A DNA stretch of 64,000 nucleotides, from contig CAKQWM010000002.1 of the NCBI GenBank assembly GCA_934278995.1, positions 124,001 through 188,000 of the forward strand, written 5' to 3'. This document shows positions 48,221 to 56,766 of the stretch, one piece after another. This stretch comes from an uncultured Clostridia bacterium. GTDB taxonomy: Bacteria; Bacillota; Clostridia; Christensenellales; Borkfalkiaceae. The position numbers and the translations under genes were made by a program. Numbering within the stretch: position 1 is the stretch's first letter; every line of letters begins with the position of its first letter. Below the pieces are notes generated by a model. The model made no database searches. It worked only from the letters and a program-made list of their open reading frames with translations, and was not told the origin of the DNA.

Positions 48221-49174
48221 ATGAAAGAACTTGTCAAAAATTCTTCCGCATATAAAATAATTGCGTCGGACAAAAAGGCGGGTAAACTGAGCCATGCCTA
48301 TTTAGTCGTTTGTCAGGACGCGGATATGCACGACGAATACCTGAAAATTCTTTCCAAACTTATAATGTGCGATTCGGACGAGTTTTGTAACGACTGCCGT
48401 ATTTGCAGATTGATAGATAAAAACGAGCATCCCGACGTTACTTTTTATCCGAAAGACGGAGGAAAACTCAAAACCGATTCCGCAGACGACTTAATCGCGC
48501 AAAGCATAGTAAAACCGTTTGAACTCAATAAAAGATTGTTCGTGCTTAGAAAAATCGAAGAACTGAATCAATACCAGAATAAACTGCTGAAAACGGTCGA
48601 AGAACCCCCTAAAAACGTCCATTTATTGATATCGACGGCTAAACCCGCCGCAGTGCTTTCCACGATAAAATCCCGAAGCAAAATCGTCGAAATAGGTGAT
48701 TTTCCGGCCGATTTGCTGTTTAAGTCGGCAAAAGAACTCGGTTACGACGGAGAAAGGCTCGACATTGCGCTTAAATTATGCGACGGTAAGATGGGGCGAC
48801 TAATAAAATATTGCTCGTCCGACGACCTTATAAATATCAAAAATCTTTCAACCGACGTTTTAGTTAATATGAACGGCAAAAATCTGCCCGAATTTGCAGG
48901 CAAACTTAAAAACGTTTCCATAACCGATTTTATGAGCGTTACCAAGTTATTACTTTCCAAAATGCTCGTTTACCTATATGACAAAAGGGGCGAAGCGGGG
49001 TATGAGGAAGTCTTTATAGCAACCGAAAAGTGGCGCTATGGGGCGATTATCGGCGCAATCGAAAGAATTAACAAATTAGAAAAAAGCATAAATTACAACG
49101 TAAACGGTACGATTTTATCGGACAGCGTGCTGTTTAGTTTAATGGAGGAAAAAACCAAATGGCAAAAATTGTAG
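48221..49174 (+). CDS. holB: DNA polymerase III delta' subunit
   Basis: 317 residues. Clamp-loader ATPase-fold subunit. Zinc module C50-x5-C56-x2-C59-x2-C62, HPDV followed by the AAA+ core, QNKLLKTVEEPPKNVHLLIST and the sensor SRSKIVE. The P-loop is degenerate, as usual for delta'. It overlaps ricT by 16 bp. Confidence 0.93.
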   Translation: MKELVKNSSAYKIIASDKKAGKLSHAYLVVCQDADMHDEYLKILSKLIMCDSDEFCNDCRICRLIDKNEHPDVTFYPKDGGKLKTDSADDLIAQSIVKPFELNKRLFVLRKIEELNQYQNKLLKTVEEPPKNVHLLISTAKPAAVLSTIKSRSKIVEIGDFPADLLFKSAKELGYDGERLDIALKLCDGKMGRLIKYCSSDDLINIKNLSTDVLVNMNGKNLPEFAGKLKNVSITDFMSVTKLLLSKMLVYLYDKRGEAGYEEVFIATEKWRYGAIIGAIERINKLEKSINYNVNGTILSDSVLFSLMEEKTKWQKL

Positions 49175-50040
49175 GGGTAAGATTCCGCAATTTCGGGAAG
49201 GTGTATTACTTTGATCCCAAAAACATAACTTTCCGCAAGGGCGACGGCGTTATCGTAGAAACCACGCGCGGGGTAGAGTACGGATATATAAGTATTGCCA
49301 ATAAAGACGTTCCCGACAACGAAATCGTTCAACCGCTGAAACCCGTTATAAGGAAGGCTACCGAAAAGGACACCGAGGTAAACCGCAAAAATCTCGAAAA
49401 AACTCCGGAAGCCAAAAAAATAGCGGAAGGTTTTATCGAAAAACATAAATTAAAAATGAAACTTATCGACGCCGAATTTACCTTCGACGGAACTAAGGTA
49501 GTGTTTTATTTCACGGCGCCTACGAGAATCGATTTTCGAGATCTCGTAAAGGATTTGGCTGCCGCTTTCCACATAAGAATAGAATTAAGACAGGTAGGTA
49601 TCCGCGACGAAGCGAAAATTTTAGGAGGAATCGCGCCGTGCGGAAGAGAAGTCTGCTGTAAGGGTTGCGTGCCGGATTTTAAAAAAGTAACCATCAAAAT
49701 GGCAAAAATACAAGGGCTGTCGCTTAATCCCGGCAAAATAAGCGGACTTTGCGGCAGGCTTATGTGTTGTCTGGAATACGAAAACGAATATTACGCCGGC
49801 GTTTACAAAAAAATGCCCAAGTTAGGCGGCGCGGTAAAAACGCCCGACGGCAACGGTACGGTGGTTTCAAACAACATGCTGAGTCTGACGGTTAAGGTAA
49901 AGATAGATAAACCCGACGGAGCAGTGGTTTATAAAGATTTCCCTCTCGCCGAAGTTAAATTCGGCAAATGTTCCCGTATGGACGACGACGATAAACTATC
50001 GCCCGAAGAACAAGCGGAACTCGGTAATTTGGAAGAATAA
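49159..50040 (+). CDS. ricT: PSP1/RicT family protein (YaaT)
   Basis: 293 residues. PSP1 C-terminal domain with the cysteine array CGREVCCKGC and ISGLCGRLMCCLEYENEYY (about residues 155-210), which in RicT of Bacillus takes part in the [4Fe-4S]-bearing RicA-RicF-RicT complex affecting RNase Y, sporulation and biofilm. Translationally coupled to holB. Only the T subunit is visible here. Confidence 0.93.
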   Translation: MAKIVGVRFRNFGKVYYFDPKNITFRKGDGVIVETTRGVEYGYISIANKDVPDNEIVQPLKPVIRKATEKDTEVNRKNLEKTPEAKKIAEGFIEKHKLKMKLIDAEFTFDGTKVVFYFTAPTRIDFRDLVKDLAAAFHIRIELRQVGIRDEAKILGGIAPCGREVCCKGCVPDFKKVTIKMAKIQGLSLNPGKISGLCGRLMCCLEYENEYYAGVYKKMPKLGGAVKTPDGNGTVVSNNMLSLTVKVKIDKPDGAVVYKDFPLAEVKFGKCSRMDDDDKLSPEEQAELGNLEE

Positions 50041-50094
50041 TTTCTCGTTTTTTGAAAATAGCCGAAAAAGTCTGAATTTTTCTCGTTTAATCTA

Positions 50095-50123
50095 TGTACA
50101 AACAGGCTTTTTTATGGTAAAAT
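50095..50123 (+). promoter_or_regulatory. Ferredoxin gene promoter
   Basis: TGTACA 50095-50100, 17-bp spacer, TAAAAT 50118-50123. Confidence 0.55.
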
Positions 50124-50190
50124 TAAAAATAAGGTAAAGGCGTCAAGGCGCTTTAAAACCGAAATCAAAAAATAACGGAGGTATAACTAA

Positions 50191-50361
50191 ATGGCTTACA
50201 AGATTTCAGATGCTTGCATTTCTTGCGGTGCTTGCGCGGATAACTGCCCCGTGGGCGCTATCACTCAGGGCGACACCCAGTACGAAATCGATACCGCGCT
50301 TTGCATTTCTTGCGGTGCTTGCGCCGACAATTGCCCTGTTGGTGCTCCTTCCGAAGAATAA
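50191..50361 (+). CDS. 2[4Fe-4S] clostridial-type ferredoxin
   Basis: 56 residues, the classic size. Two CxxCxxCxxxCP motifs: C9, C12, C15, C19 and C38, C41, C44, C48. The two halves share an identical 15-residue block (CISCGACADNCPVGA), showing internal duplication. RBS CGGAGG at 50177-50182. It carries low-potential electrons for fermentative and hydrogenase/PFOR-type reactions in the cytoplasm. It has its own promoter and terminator, suggesting high expression. Confidence 0.97.
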   Translation: MAYKISDACISCGACADNCPVGAITQGDTQYEIDTALCISCGACADNCPVGAPSEE

Positions 50362-50371
50362 TCAGCAACTG

Positions 50372-50406
50372 AAAGGGTGACTACTTTGGTAGTAGCCCTT
50401 TTTCTC
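50372..50406 (+). terminator. Ferredoxin terminator
   Basis: AAAGGGTGACTAC pairs imperfectly with GTAGTAGCCCTTT, followed by a T tract. Confidence 0.75.
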
Positions 50407-50420
50407 TTTTTACCCGGAAT

Positions 50421-51110
50421 ATGGAACTTTCTCCCGATAAAAAAATAGAAGACCTTATGATAAACGGTCTTAAAATAATACAGTCGGAAAACTATTACCG
50501 ATTCACGAGCGATTCCGTAATGCTTGCGAAGTTTCCCGAAAAGTCGTACGATAACGTTCTTGATTTATGCGCGGGAAGCGGTATCGTGGGACTGCATTTT
50601 TTCGGCGAATACGGAGCAAAAAGAGTTACTTTTGTGGAAATACAAAAGGATTTAGCCGAAATGTGCCGTGAAACCGTCGTCCTTAACGGTTTAAATTCGG
50701 TAATGAACGTCGAAAATCTCAATCTGAAAGACTTTGACGGCAAAAAATCTTTCGACGCGGTTTTGTGCAATCCGCCTTACGAAAAGTTCGGAAGCGGTAT
50801 TTTACCCGATAACGAACGCATTGCGGTTTGCAAAACAGAAGTTTTCTGCTCTCTTAACGACATAGTAAACTGCGCCCGTAACGCACTTAAAGACGGCGGT
50901 CGTTTGTTTATGTGCCATAAAACGGAAAGGCTGACCGACGTAATTACGAGTTTTCGGCAACATAAAATAGAACCTGTCAGACTTCGCTTTATAAAAGGAA
51001 AAGGCAAAAAGGGAAGTTATCTTTTTTTAATCGAAGGCGTTAAAAATAAAAAATTGCCGTTAAAAATAGAAGGCGAATTTTTTAACGACGCAACCGATTT
51101 TAAAGGATAA
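50421..51110 (+). CDS. tRNA1(Val) (adenine37-N6)-methyltransferase-like protein
   Basis: 229 residues. Rossmann-type SAM methyltransferase: VLDLCAGSGIVGLHFF motif I, VEIQKDLAEMC, and the N6-adenine catalytic motif NPPY in VLCNPPYEKFGSG. The N-terminal YRFTSDSVMLAKF is typical of the TrmN6/YfiC group acting on tRNA. Together with rsmI downstream it matches the common Firmicutes yabB-yabC(rsmI) arrangement. Confidence 0.9.
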   Translation: MELSPDKKIEDLMINGLKIIQSENYYRFTSDSVMLAKFPEKSYDNVLDLCAGSGIVGLHFFGEYGAKRVTFVEIQKDLAEMCRETVVLNGLNSVMNVENLNLKDFDGKKSFDAVLCNPPYEKFGSGILPDNERIAVCKTEVFCSLNDIVNCARNALKDGGRLFMCHKTERLTDVITSFRQHKIEPVRLRFIKGKGKKGSYLFLIEGVKNKKLPLKIEGEFFNDATDFKG

Positions 51111-51238
51111 TAGTTTAAAATATCGATGAATTTATACGATTAAGTTACGAGGTTACGGAAAACCGCTTCAATTAAACGTAGCCTTGCGCCGGAGTAAACC
51201 GAGCGTCGCTATAAGGTCATAAATATTTTTTTAAATTA

Positions 51239-51263
51239 AAAAGTCCGCCTATAAGCCCGTTAA
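51239..51263. repeat. CTATAAG palindromic repeat, intergenic example
   Basis: AAGTCCGCCTATAAGCCCGT between the tRNA methyltransferase and rsmI genes, followed by TAATGATATTTTTT. Same family as 13121-13144, 18303-18325, 19209-19229, 19769-19794, 29345-29360, 29477-29493, 35391-35414, 41181-41206, 47437-47460, 48189-48210, 54682-54708 and 61859-61883. Confidence 0.85.
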
Positions 51264-51374
51264 TGATATTTTTTAGACAAAAAATTAAAAACTATCCGTT
51301 CTGTTAGGTAAAAATCTTTACGCGCGAAAACGCTTACGGCTATCAGGTTTAAATTAAAACGTTTCAGGTGAATT

Positions 51375-52181
51375 ATGGTGTATTTCGTTTCAACGCCTAT
51401 AGGAAATCTCGGGGATATAACATTAAGAGCCATAGAGGTTTTAAAAAAGGTGGATATAATTGCGTGCGAGGATACGAGGCATTCGCTTCCGCTTCTTAAT
51501 AAGTACGACGTAAAAAAACAATTGATATCCTATCAAAAATTTAACGAAGCCGAAGTTTCGGCTAAAATCCTGGAAAAATTAAAGGAAGGCAAAACCGTAG
51601 CGGTTATTTCCGATGCGGGAACGCCCGTTTTATCCGATCCCGGCGGGGTGCTTATAAAAGCGCTTATAAAAGAATCCGAGCCTTTTACGGTGATACCGGG
51701 GGCAAACGCGCTACTTCCGGCGTTAATGCTGTCGGGGCTTAACAGCGCGAATTTTTGTTTTTTGGGTTTTTTGCCCGAAAAAAAGGCAGAATGTGAAAAA
51801 CTTCTTTCGGCGTATAAATTCGTTCCCGCAAGCCTCGTTTTTTACACAGCCCCTCACGACCTGAAAAAAACTACCGAGGCGCTTTATAACGCGTTCGGAA
51901 AACGCAAAGCGGTTGCCGTTAAAGAAATTACGAAGATGCACGAAACGCGCTGTGAGTTCTACCTCGGCGATACGCCGGACATGGATTTACGCGGGGAGTT
52001 CGTAATAGTCGTTGACGGCTATTACGAAACCGAAAGTTTTGAAGAAGTTTCGGCGCTTCAACACGTTAAACTGTATGAAGCCGACGGAATGAAGAAAATG
52101 GACGCCATAAAAAGAGTCGCTAAGGAAAGAGGCGTAAGTAAAAGCGAACTTTATAAAATGGTCATAGAAGAAAACGATTAG
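51375..52181 (+). CDS. rsmI: 16S rRNA (cytidine1402-2'-O)-methyltransferase
   Basis: 268 residues. Tetrapyrrole-methylase fold: FVSTPIGNLGDITLRAIEVL, CEDTRHS, AVISDAGTPVLSDPG and VIPGANALLPALMLSGL, all diagnostic. A C-terminal HTH-like tail (DAIKRVAKERGVSKSELY) is also typical. It methylates C1402 in the decoding centre. Confidence 0.97.
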   Translation: MVYFVSTPIGNLGDITLRAIEVLKKVDIIACEDTRHSLPLLNKYDVKKQLISYQKFNEAEVSAKILEKLKEGKTVAVISDAGTPVLSDPGGVLIKALIKESEPFTVIPGANALLPALMLSGLNSANFCFLGFLPEKKAECEKLLSAYKFVPASLVFYTAPHDLKKTTEALYNAFGKRKAVAVKEITKMHETRCEFYLGDTPDMDLRGEFVIVVDGYYETESFEEVSALQHVKLYEADGMKKMDAIKRVAKERGVSKSELYKMVIEEND

Positions 52182-52186
52182 TATTT

Positions 52187-52229
52187 AACGGTGAAAATCG
52201 GGCTATAGGTCGATTATCACCGTTTTTTT
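52187..52229 (+). terminator. rsmI terminator with a CTATAGG motif as loop
   Basis: AACGGTGA (52187-52194) pairs with TCACCGTT (52217-52224), followed by TTTTT; the loop is CGGGCTATAGGTCGATTA, a copy of the repeat. Confidence 0.85.
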
Positions 52230-52361
52230 GTTATTATTTTATATTAAATTTGTTATTACTTTATAACAAAGCGTTTAAATTGACGATATTTTTTATCTTT
52301 CTTAGGCAACGGGTTTTATTTTTTTCAAACCTTGTAAATTGAAGAAAAATTGAGTTTCGGG

Positions 52362-52370
52362 TGGTATAAT
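52362..52370 (+). promoter_or_regulatory. Extended -10 promoter element
   Basis: TGGTATAAT (52362-52370) about 80 bp before the glycosyltransferase gene; no convincing -35. Confidence 0.55.
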
Positions 52371-52448
52371 GTAACGGCATAACGCAACATAAATATATAC
52401 GTACGTATTAACTTTTGAATAGACGAATAAAGAAGAAGGAGGCTTTTT

Positions 52449-53624
52449 ATGATAATAACCGTTGCGTGCGACGTTCTGGGAGAAGAAAACAACGGCACAA
52501 CCATTGCCGCAATGAACCTTATAAATTTTTTACGCGGAGCAGGTCATACCGTAAGGGTGTTATGCGGTGATAAAAAACGAGAAGGGCAAAAGGACTATTA
52601 CGTCGTTCCGAATATAAATCTCGGTAAACTTCTTAATAATTACGTAAACAAAATCGGCGTAACTCTTGCAAAACCCGAACGTGATATTATAGAGAAAGCC
52701 CTGGACGGTGCCGACGTAGTTCATATAATGACGCCGTTTTTGCTCGGCAGGGCGACTTTGTCCGTCGCGTTGGAAAAGGGAATACCCGTAACCGCAGGCT
52801 TTCACGCGCAGGCAGAAAATTTTACGACGTATTTTAAACTGCAATGGTGTCAGCCGCTAAATCATTTTTTTTACGTGTATAACTGGAAACATTTTTTTTC
52901 ACGCGTGGACGCCATACATTTTCCCACGACTTTTATTAAAAACGTTTTCGAGGAAAACATTCACGAATCCACCAAAGGCTACGTGATATCCAACGGCGTA
53001 AACGATTACGTCAAACGCCGTCCGTCCAAAAAACCGCCCGAATGGCAGGATAAAATAGTAATTCTGACCACGGGCAGATACTCGCGCGAAAAGTCGCAGG
53101 ATACTCTTATCAAAGCGATAGAGTACTCTAAATATAAAAACAGTATCCAACTCGTCTTAGGCGGGCAGGGCATTAAAGAAAACTATTACAAAAAACTTGG
53201 CGAAAAACTTCCCGTTCCGCCTGTTTTCAAGTTTTATTCCCGAACGGAAATCATAGACGTATTAAACATGTGCGATATTTACGTCCACCCCGCCGAAATG
53301 GAACTTGAAGGAATTTCCTGCATAGAAGCCATCGCATGCGGAAAACTTACCATCTGTTCATCCTCGAAAAAGTCCGCGACGAGCGGTTTCGTCGTTGACG
53401 AAAGATGTGTTTTCAAAAACCGCGATCCGAAGGATCTGGCAAGAGTTATCGATTACTGGATAGATAACCCCGACGAAAAGCGCAAATGCGAACAAAAGTA
53501 TTTAAAAAGTTCGATAGCGTATAATCAGGAAGCCTGCATGGAAAAAATGGAACAAATGATAGAGGACGTAGTCGATGAAAAACGAAACACCGAAAAACAA
53601 GGCGAAGAAAAGGACGTTACCTAA
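52449..53624 (+). CDS. Family 4 glycosyltransferase (GT-B fold)
   Basis: 391 residues. GT4 layout: N-terminal acceptor domain (ACDVLGEENNGTTIAAMNLI near the start, VVHIMTPFLLG) and a donor domain with ILTTGRYSREKSQDTLIKAI, VLGGQG and the E-x7-E motif in EMELEGISCIEAIACGK. Sequence type and the overlapping PlsC-like acyltransferase gene suggest a glycolipid or phosphatidylinositol-type mannoside/glucosyl diacylglycerol pathway; the acceptor is inference. RBS GGAGG. Confidence 0.88.
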   Translation: MIITVACDVLGEENNGTTIAAMNLINFLRGAGHTVRVLCGDKKREGQKDYYVVPNINLGKLLNNYVNKIGVTLAKPERDIIEKALDGADVVHIMTPFLLGRATLSVALEKGIPVTAGFHAQAENFTTYFKLQWCQPLNHFFYVYNWKHFFSRVDAIHFPTTFIKNVFEENIHESTKGYVISNGVNDYVKRRPSKKPPEWQDKIVILTTGRYSREKSQDTLIKAIEYSKYKNSIQLVLGGQGIKENYYKKLGEKLPVPPVFKFYSRTEIIDVLNMCDIYVHPAEMELEGISCIEAIACGKLTICSSSKKSATSGFVVDERCVFKNRDPKDLARVIDYWIDNPDEKRKCEQKYLKSSIAYNQEACMEKMEQMIEDVVDEKRNTEKQGEEKDVT

Positions 53625-54501
53625 AAAAACGATATATTATCAAGATCTTGTGAACGACGATTTCGCGGGGACGAAAATAAAGCATAAATTCATTGACGAA
53701 AACTATAATTTTGTACCAAAAAACAAGTTTTACACGGCGATGACGTACGTCGTAAGGGCGCTTGCTTTTCCCGTAATATTTTTTATAGAACGTGTTTTGC
53801 ACGGTGTTACTTTTAAAAACAAAAAAGCGCTCAAAGGTATTAAGGGCGCATATCTTTACGGAAACCACACGAGTTATCTCGACGCTTACACCCCTAATTT
53901 ATTGTCGTTTCCCGTAAGGCAGAAGTTTATAGTAAATTCCGACGCGGTGGCGTTAAAATTTATCGGTAATACGGTAAAAGCGCTCGGATGCATACCCATA
54001 CCCGACACCATACGCGGTATGTCCAAATTTATGGAAGCCGTGGAATACTGCCATAAACGGGGAGAGAATATTACGATTTTCCCCGAAGCCCATATCTGGC
54101 CGTATTATAACGGAGTAAGACCTTTTTCGGCTACTTCTTTCCACTATCCCGTTTTAGACGGCGCGCCCGTCGTAGCGTTTTTTACGGCGTATCAAAAACC
54201 CAAGGGGATAGAAAAACTGATAAGACGGATTAAAATCGTGGTTTATTTAAGCGACGTAATATACCCCGATGCGACGCTTAATAAAAAGCAGGCTCAAAAA
54301 AAATTAAGGGACGACGTATTTGAATTTATGAAGGATTGTTCTGAAAAATACAGCGACCTTGAAGTAATAAAGTACGTCTATAAGCCCGTTATCGATGAAA
54401 AATGCGATAACGTGACTAAGGCTGAATCAAAAACGGAAAAACAATCGATAAAAACGGCGGAGAAAATAAGCGAAGAAACCGACGATTCTTGCGCGGCATA
54501 A
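53575..54501 (+). CDS. 1-acyl-sn-glycerol-3-phosphate acyltransferase (PlsC-like)
   Basis: 308 residues. Acyltransferase motif I appears as NHTSYLDAY (canonical NHxxxxD) and motif III as FPEAHIW. A hydrophobic segment near 60-80 may associate with the membrane. The start ATG has AGAGG 9 nt upstream and overlaps the glycosyltransferase gene by 50 bp, in another frame. The basic N-terminus (KNKAKKRTLPKK) and the acidic C-terminal tail are extensions. It probably acylates lysophosphatidate or a glycolipid. Confidence 0.87.
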   Translation: MKNETPKNKAKKRTLPKKTIYYQDLVNDDFAGTKIKHKFIDENYNFVPKNKFYTAMTYVVRALAFPVIFFIERVLHGVTFKNKKALKGIKGAYLYGNHTSYLDAYTPNLLSFPVRQKFIVNSDAVALKFIGNTVKALGCIPIPDTIRGMSKFMEAVEYCHKRGENITIFPEAHIWPYYNGVRPFSATSFHYPVLDGAPVVAFFTAYQKPKGIEKLIRRIKIVVYLSDVIYPDATLNKKQAQKKLRDDVFEFMKDCSEKYSDLEVIKYVYKPVIDEKCDNVTKAESKTEKQSIKTAEKISEETDDSCAA

Positions 54502-54620
54502 ACGGAGAGTAAATTTGTTCGTATAATTTTTTTAAAAAACGTCGGACGCCGTTACGATAAACGCTTAAAAAAACCATATAAACTTCTTTATATACAAATT
54601 ATATAAAAACCGCCATAAAA

Positions 54621-54655
54621 GAGGCGGGCGACGAAAAAATCGTTGCCCGCTTCTT
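54621..54655 (+). terminator. Rho-independent-type hairpin
   Basis: GCGGGCGACGA (54623-54633) pairs with TCGTTGCCCGC (54640-54650), then TTCTTATCTTTT. Confidence 0.75.
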
Positions 54656-54762
54656 ATCTTTTCATGACGCAAAATATCCTCTTAATCGACCTATAGACCG
54701 ACTTTTTTAATTATTTTAATACGATTCGTAATACCGCCGGATATTTCGGCGAATATTTCCGA

Positions 54763-55512
54763 TTATTCTTTGATTAAATTCGTAAGGTATTCTTTAGGCG
54801 AATAACCGCATTCTTTTTTAAAAAGCCTTGAAAAATAGTTGTAATCGTCATAGCCTAATTTTTCCGAAATTTTTGAAAGAGAAGATTCGCCCTGTATCAT
54901 AAGCGCTTTGGCTTCTTCGGTTTTTAAGCGGTTAAAGTATTGAATGATGCTTTTTCCGGTGTCGGCTTTGAAAACGCTCTGGCAATAGGCAGACGAAAAA
55001 TAGGTTTGCCTGCTTATCTCTCTTAAGGTGATTTTTCCGTAAAGTTCTCGTTGAAGGATGCTTAAAACGGAGCGTGTCAGCGGAGAATAATCGGGAGAGG
55101 TTTGCTGTAATATCAATTTGTTCAATACGGCTAAAAGAGAAAGCGTTATATTCGGATTAAGAGCGCGAAGAGAAAAACTTTCGTCGCAACACATAAGTTG
55201 AAGACGAATTTCTTTATCGACGGCTTTTTTCATAAGGGCGGGCAAGGGGAGGTCTGATTCGCAATGAAAATTAAAACTCACGTAGTCGGCGTAATTTTTA
55301 CCCGCGCTACGGCTTCTTTTTTGTCCGCTTTTTATAAAAACCGCGTCGCCGGCTTGTAGGGGGGCGGAAATATCGGAGACCGAATAATTCAGTTCTCCGT
55401 CAAGACACAAAGTAAGTTCGCAAAAGTTTATCTGGTGCGGTTGTAGCGGAATAACCCTTGCTTCGCGCTTGTTATGTCTGTAAAAAAACAAATCGAGGTT
55501 GTCGTAATTCAT
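54763..55512 (-). CDS. AraC-family transcriptional regulator
   Basis: 249 residues. N-terminal cupin-like sensor (about 10-100: ELTLCLDGELNYSVS, LQAGDAVFIKSGQKR). C-terminal double HTH (about 150-249: ITLREISRQTYFSSAYCQSV, then LSKISEKLGYDDYNYFSRLF and KKECGYSPKEY). It is divergent from the sugar operon at 55780 and probably activates it in response to a sugar or uronate. Confidence 0.92.
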   Translation of the reverse strand: MNYDNLDLFFYRHNKREARVIPLQPHQINFCELTLCLDGELNYSVSDISAPLQAGDAVFIKSGQKRSRSAGKNYADYVSFNFHCESDLPLPALMKKAVDKEIRLQLMCCDESFSLRALNPNITLSLLAVLNKLILQQTSPDYSPLTRSVLSILQRELYGKITLREISRQTYFSSAYCQSVFKADTGKSIIQYFNRLKTEEAKALMIQGESSLSKISEKLGYDDYNYFSRLFKKECGYSPKEYLTNLIKE

Positions 55513-55584
55513 TTTTACCGTCCGTATAATTATCCGATTGTTGCGTTTTGTGCTAAAAAACGTTTGATAAACGCATTTTAGTAG

Positions 55585-55612
55585 TTGATTGTGTTTCTTA
55601 TTGTGCTATAAT
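55585..55612 (+). promoter_or_regulatory. Promoter of the uronate-type operon
   Basis: TTGATT 55585-55590, 16-bp spacer, TATAAT 55607-55612. The 170-nt leader contains the palindrome CGTTAAATTAACG (55654-55666), a possible regulator site, and an AAGCGCGC/GCGCGCTT inverted repeat. Confidence 0.6.
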
Positions 55613-55779
55613 TAGTGTAAGATAAATTAAGGGTAATGTCAAGCGAAAGCGCGCGTTAAATTAACGAATACAGCAAGAAAATAAGGCGCGCTTAACGATA
55701 AATCGACCTGAAAAAGCATGAATGCAATACAATTCAAAAAGCGAACAACGGTACGCGAAAACGACCGTAGGAGGATTTT

Positions 55780-56637
55780 ATGATAAAATTATGCGCATTT
55801 GCGGACGAATACGATAAAAAACTCGACGAACAGATAAAAGGGCTTGTTTCAAACGATATACGTCTGATCGAATTACGCAACATAGACGGTAAAAACGTAG
55901 CCGATATAACCGACGAAGAAAGTTTAAGATGCTATGAAAAACTTAAAGAAGCGGGCGTCGGGGTATGGTCGCTCGGTTCGCCTTTGGGAAAAGTCGATAT
56001 CGATTGCGATTTTGACGACTATAAAGAAAAAAAAGTCCGTAGGCTGTGTAAGATTGCGCAACTCGTACATACGGACAAGATAAGAGTATTCAGTTTTTTC
56101 AACGCTTACGAAAAAAGAGAAAAGGTTCTTGCGTATTTAAACGAAACGGTGAAGATTGCCTCGGAATACGGCATTACGTTGTATCACGAAAACGAAAAGG
56201 AGATATACGGCGATACTCTTTGTCGCGTTCTCGATATATACGATAACGTAAAGGGAATTAAACTCGTATATGATCCCGCAAATTTCATTCAATGCGGGCA
56301 AAACAGTACGGACACTATAAACGCCCTTTTCGATAAAACCGCCTACTTTCACGTAAAAGACGTTATCGCAAAAACTCAGCAACTCGTACCCGCGGGTATG
56401 GGCGACGGCAACATAAAAGAGATCGTACGGCGCATAAACCCCGAAAATGATACGGTATTGACGGTTGAACCGCATCTTGCCGTTTTCGACGGTTACGCCT
56501 CGATAGATTCCACCGAAATGAAGAACAAGTACGCTTTCAATAACAATCACGACGCTTTTAACGCCGCCGTGAGCGCCATAAAGGCTGTTTTAAAGGAAGC
56601 GGGATACCGCGAAACCGCAAACGGCTTTATAAAATAA
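55780..56637 (+). CDS. Sugar phosphate isomerase/epimerase (TIM barrel, AP endonuclease 2 family)
   Basis: 285 residues. Xylose-isomerase-like TIM barrel: IELRNIDGKNV, ITLYHENEKEIYGDT, LVYDPANFIQCG, AYFHVKDVIAKT and VPAGMGDGNIKEIVRRI. The metal-binding Glu/Asp/His pattern (HEN, DPAN, HVKD) is present. It is the first gene of a six-gene operon. The substrate is unknown, likely a keto-sugar or uronate derivative. RBS AGGAGG. The last codons are part of a 23-bp tandem repeat. Confidence 0.87.
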   Translation: MIKLCAFADEYDKKLDEQIKGLVSNDIRLIELRNIDGKNVADITDEESLRCYEKLKEAGVGVWSLGSPLGKVDIDCDFDDYKEKKVRRLCKIAQLVHTDKIRVFSFFNAYEKREKVLAYLNETVKIASEYGITLYHENEKEIYGDTLCRVLDIYDNVKGIKLVYDPANFIQCGQNSTDTINALFDKTAYFHVKDVIAKTQQLVPAGMGDGNIKEIVRRINPENDTVLTVEPHLAVFDGYASIDSTEMKNKYAFNNNHDAFNAAVSAIKAVLKEAGYRETANGFIK

Positions 56638-56707
56638 TATTGATAATTTTTATAAAATAATATCTATATTTTTTATAAAACAATATCTATATTTTTTATA
56701 AATTCAA
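56628..56707 (+). repeat. 23-bp tandem repeat (about 3.3 copies) across a stop codon
   Basis: Units begin at 56628, 56651, 56674 and 56697 (partial), each TATAAAATAATAT...TTTTT with small changes. The first unit contains the last codons and the stop of the isomerase gene. Strongly AT-rich, in the gap before the next operon gene. Confidence 0.85.
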
Positions 56708-56766
56708 TAAATTTAACGAGAGTTTTATGCGGTTAAAAAATCGCAAAAAAACGAAAAGGAGAGAAT

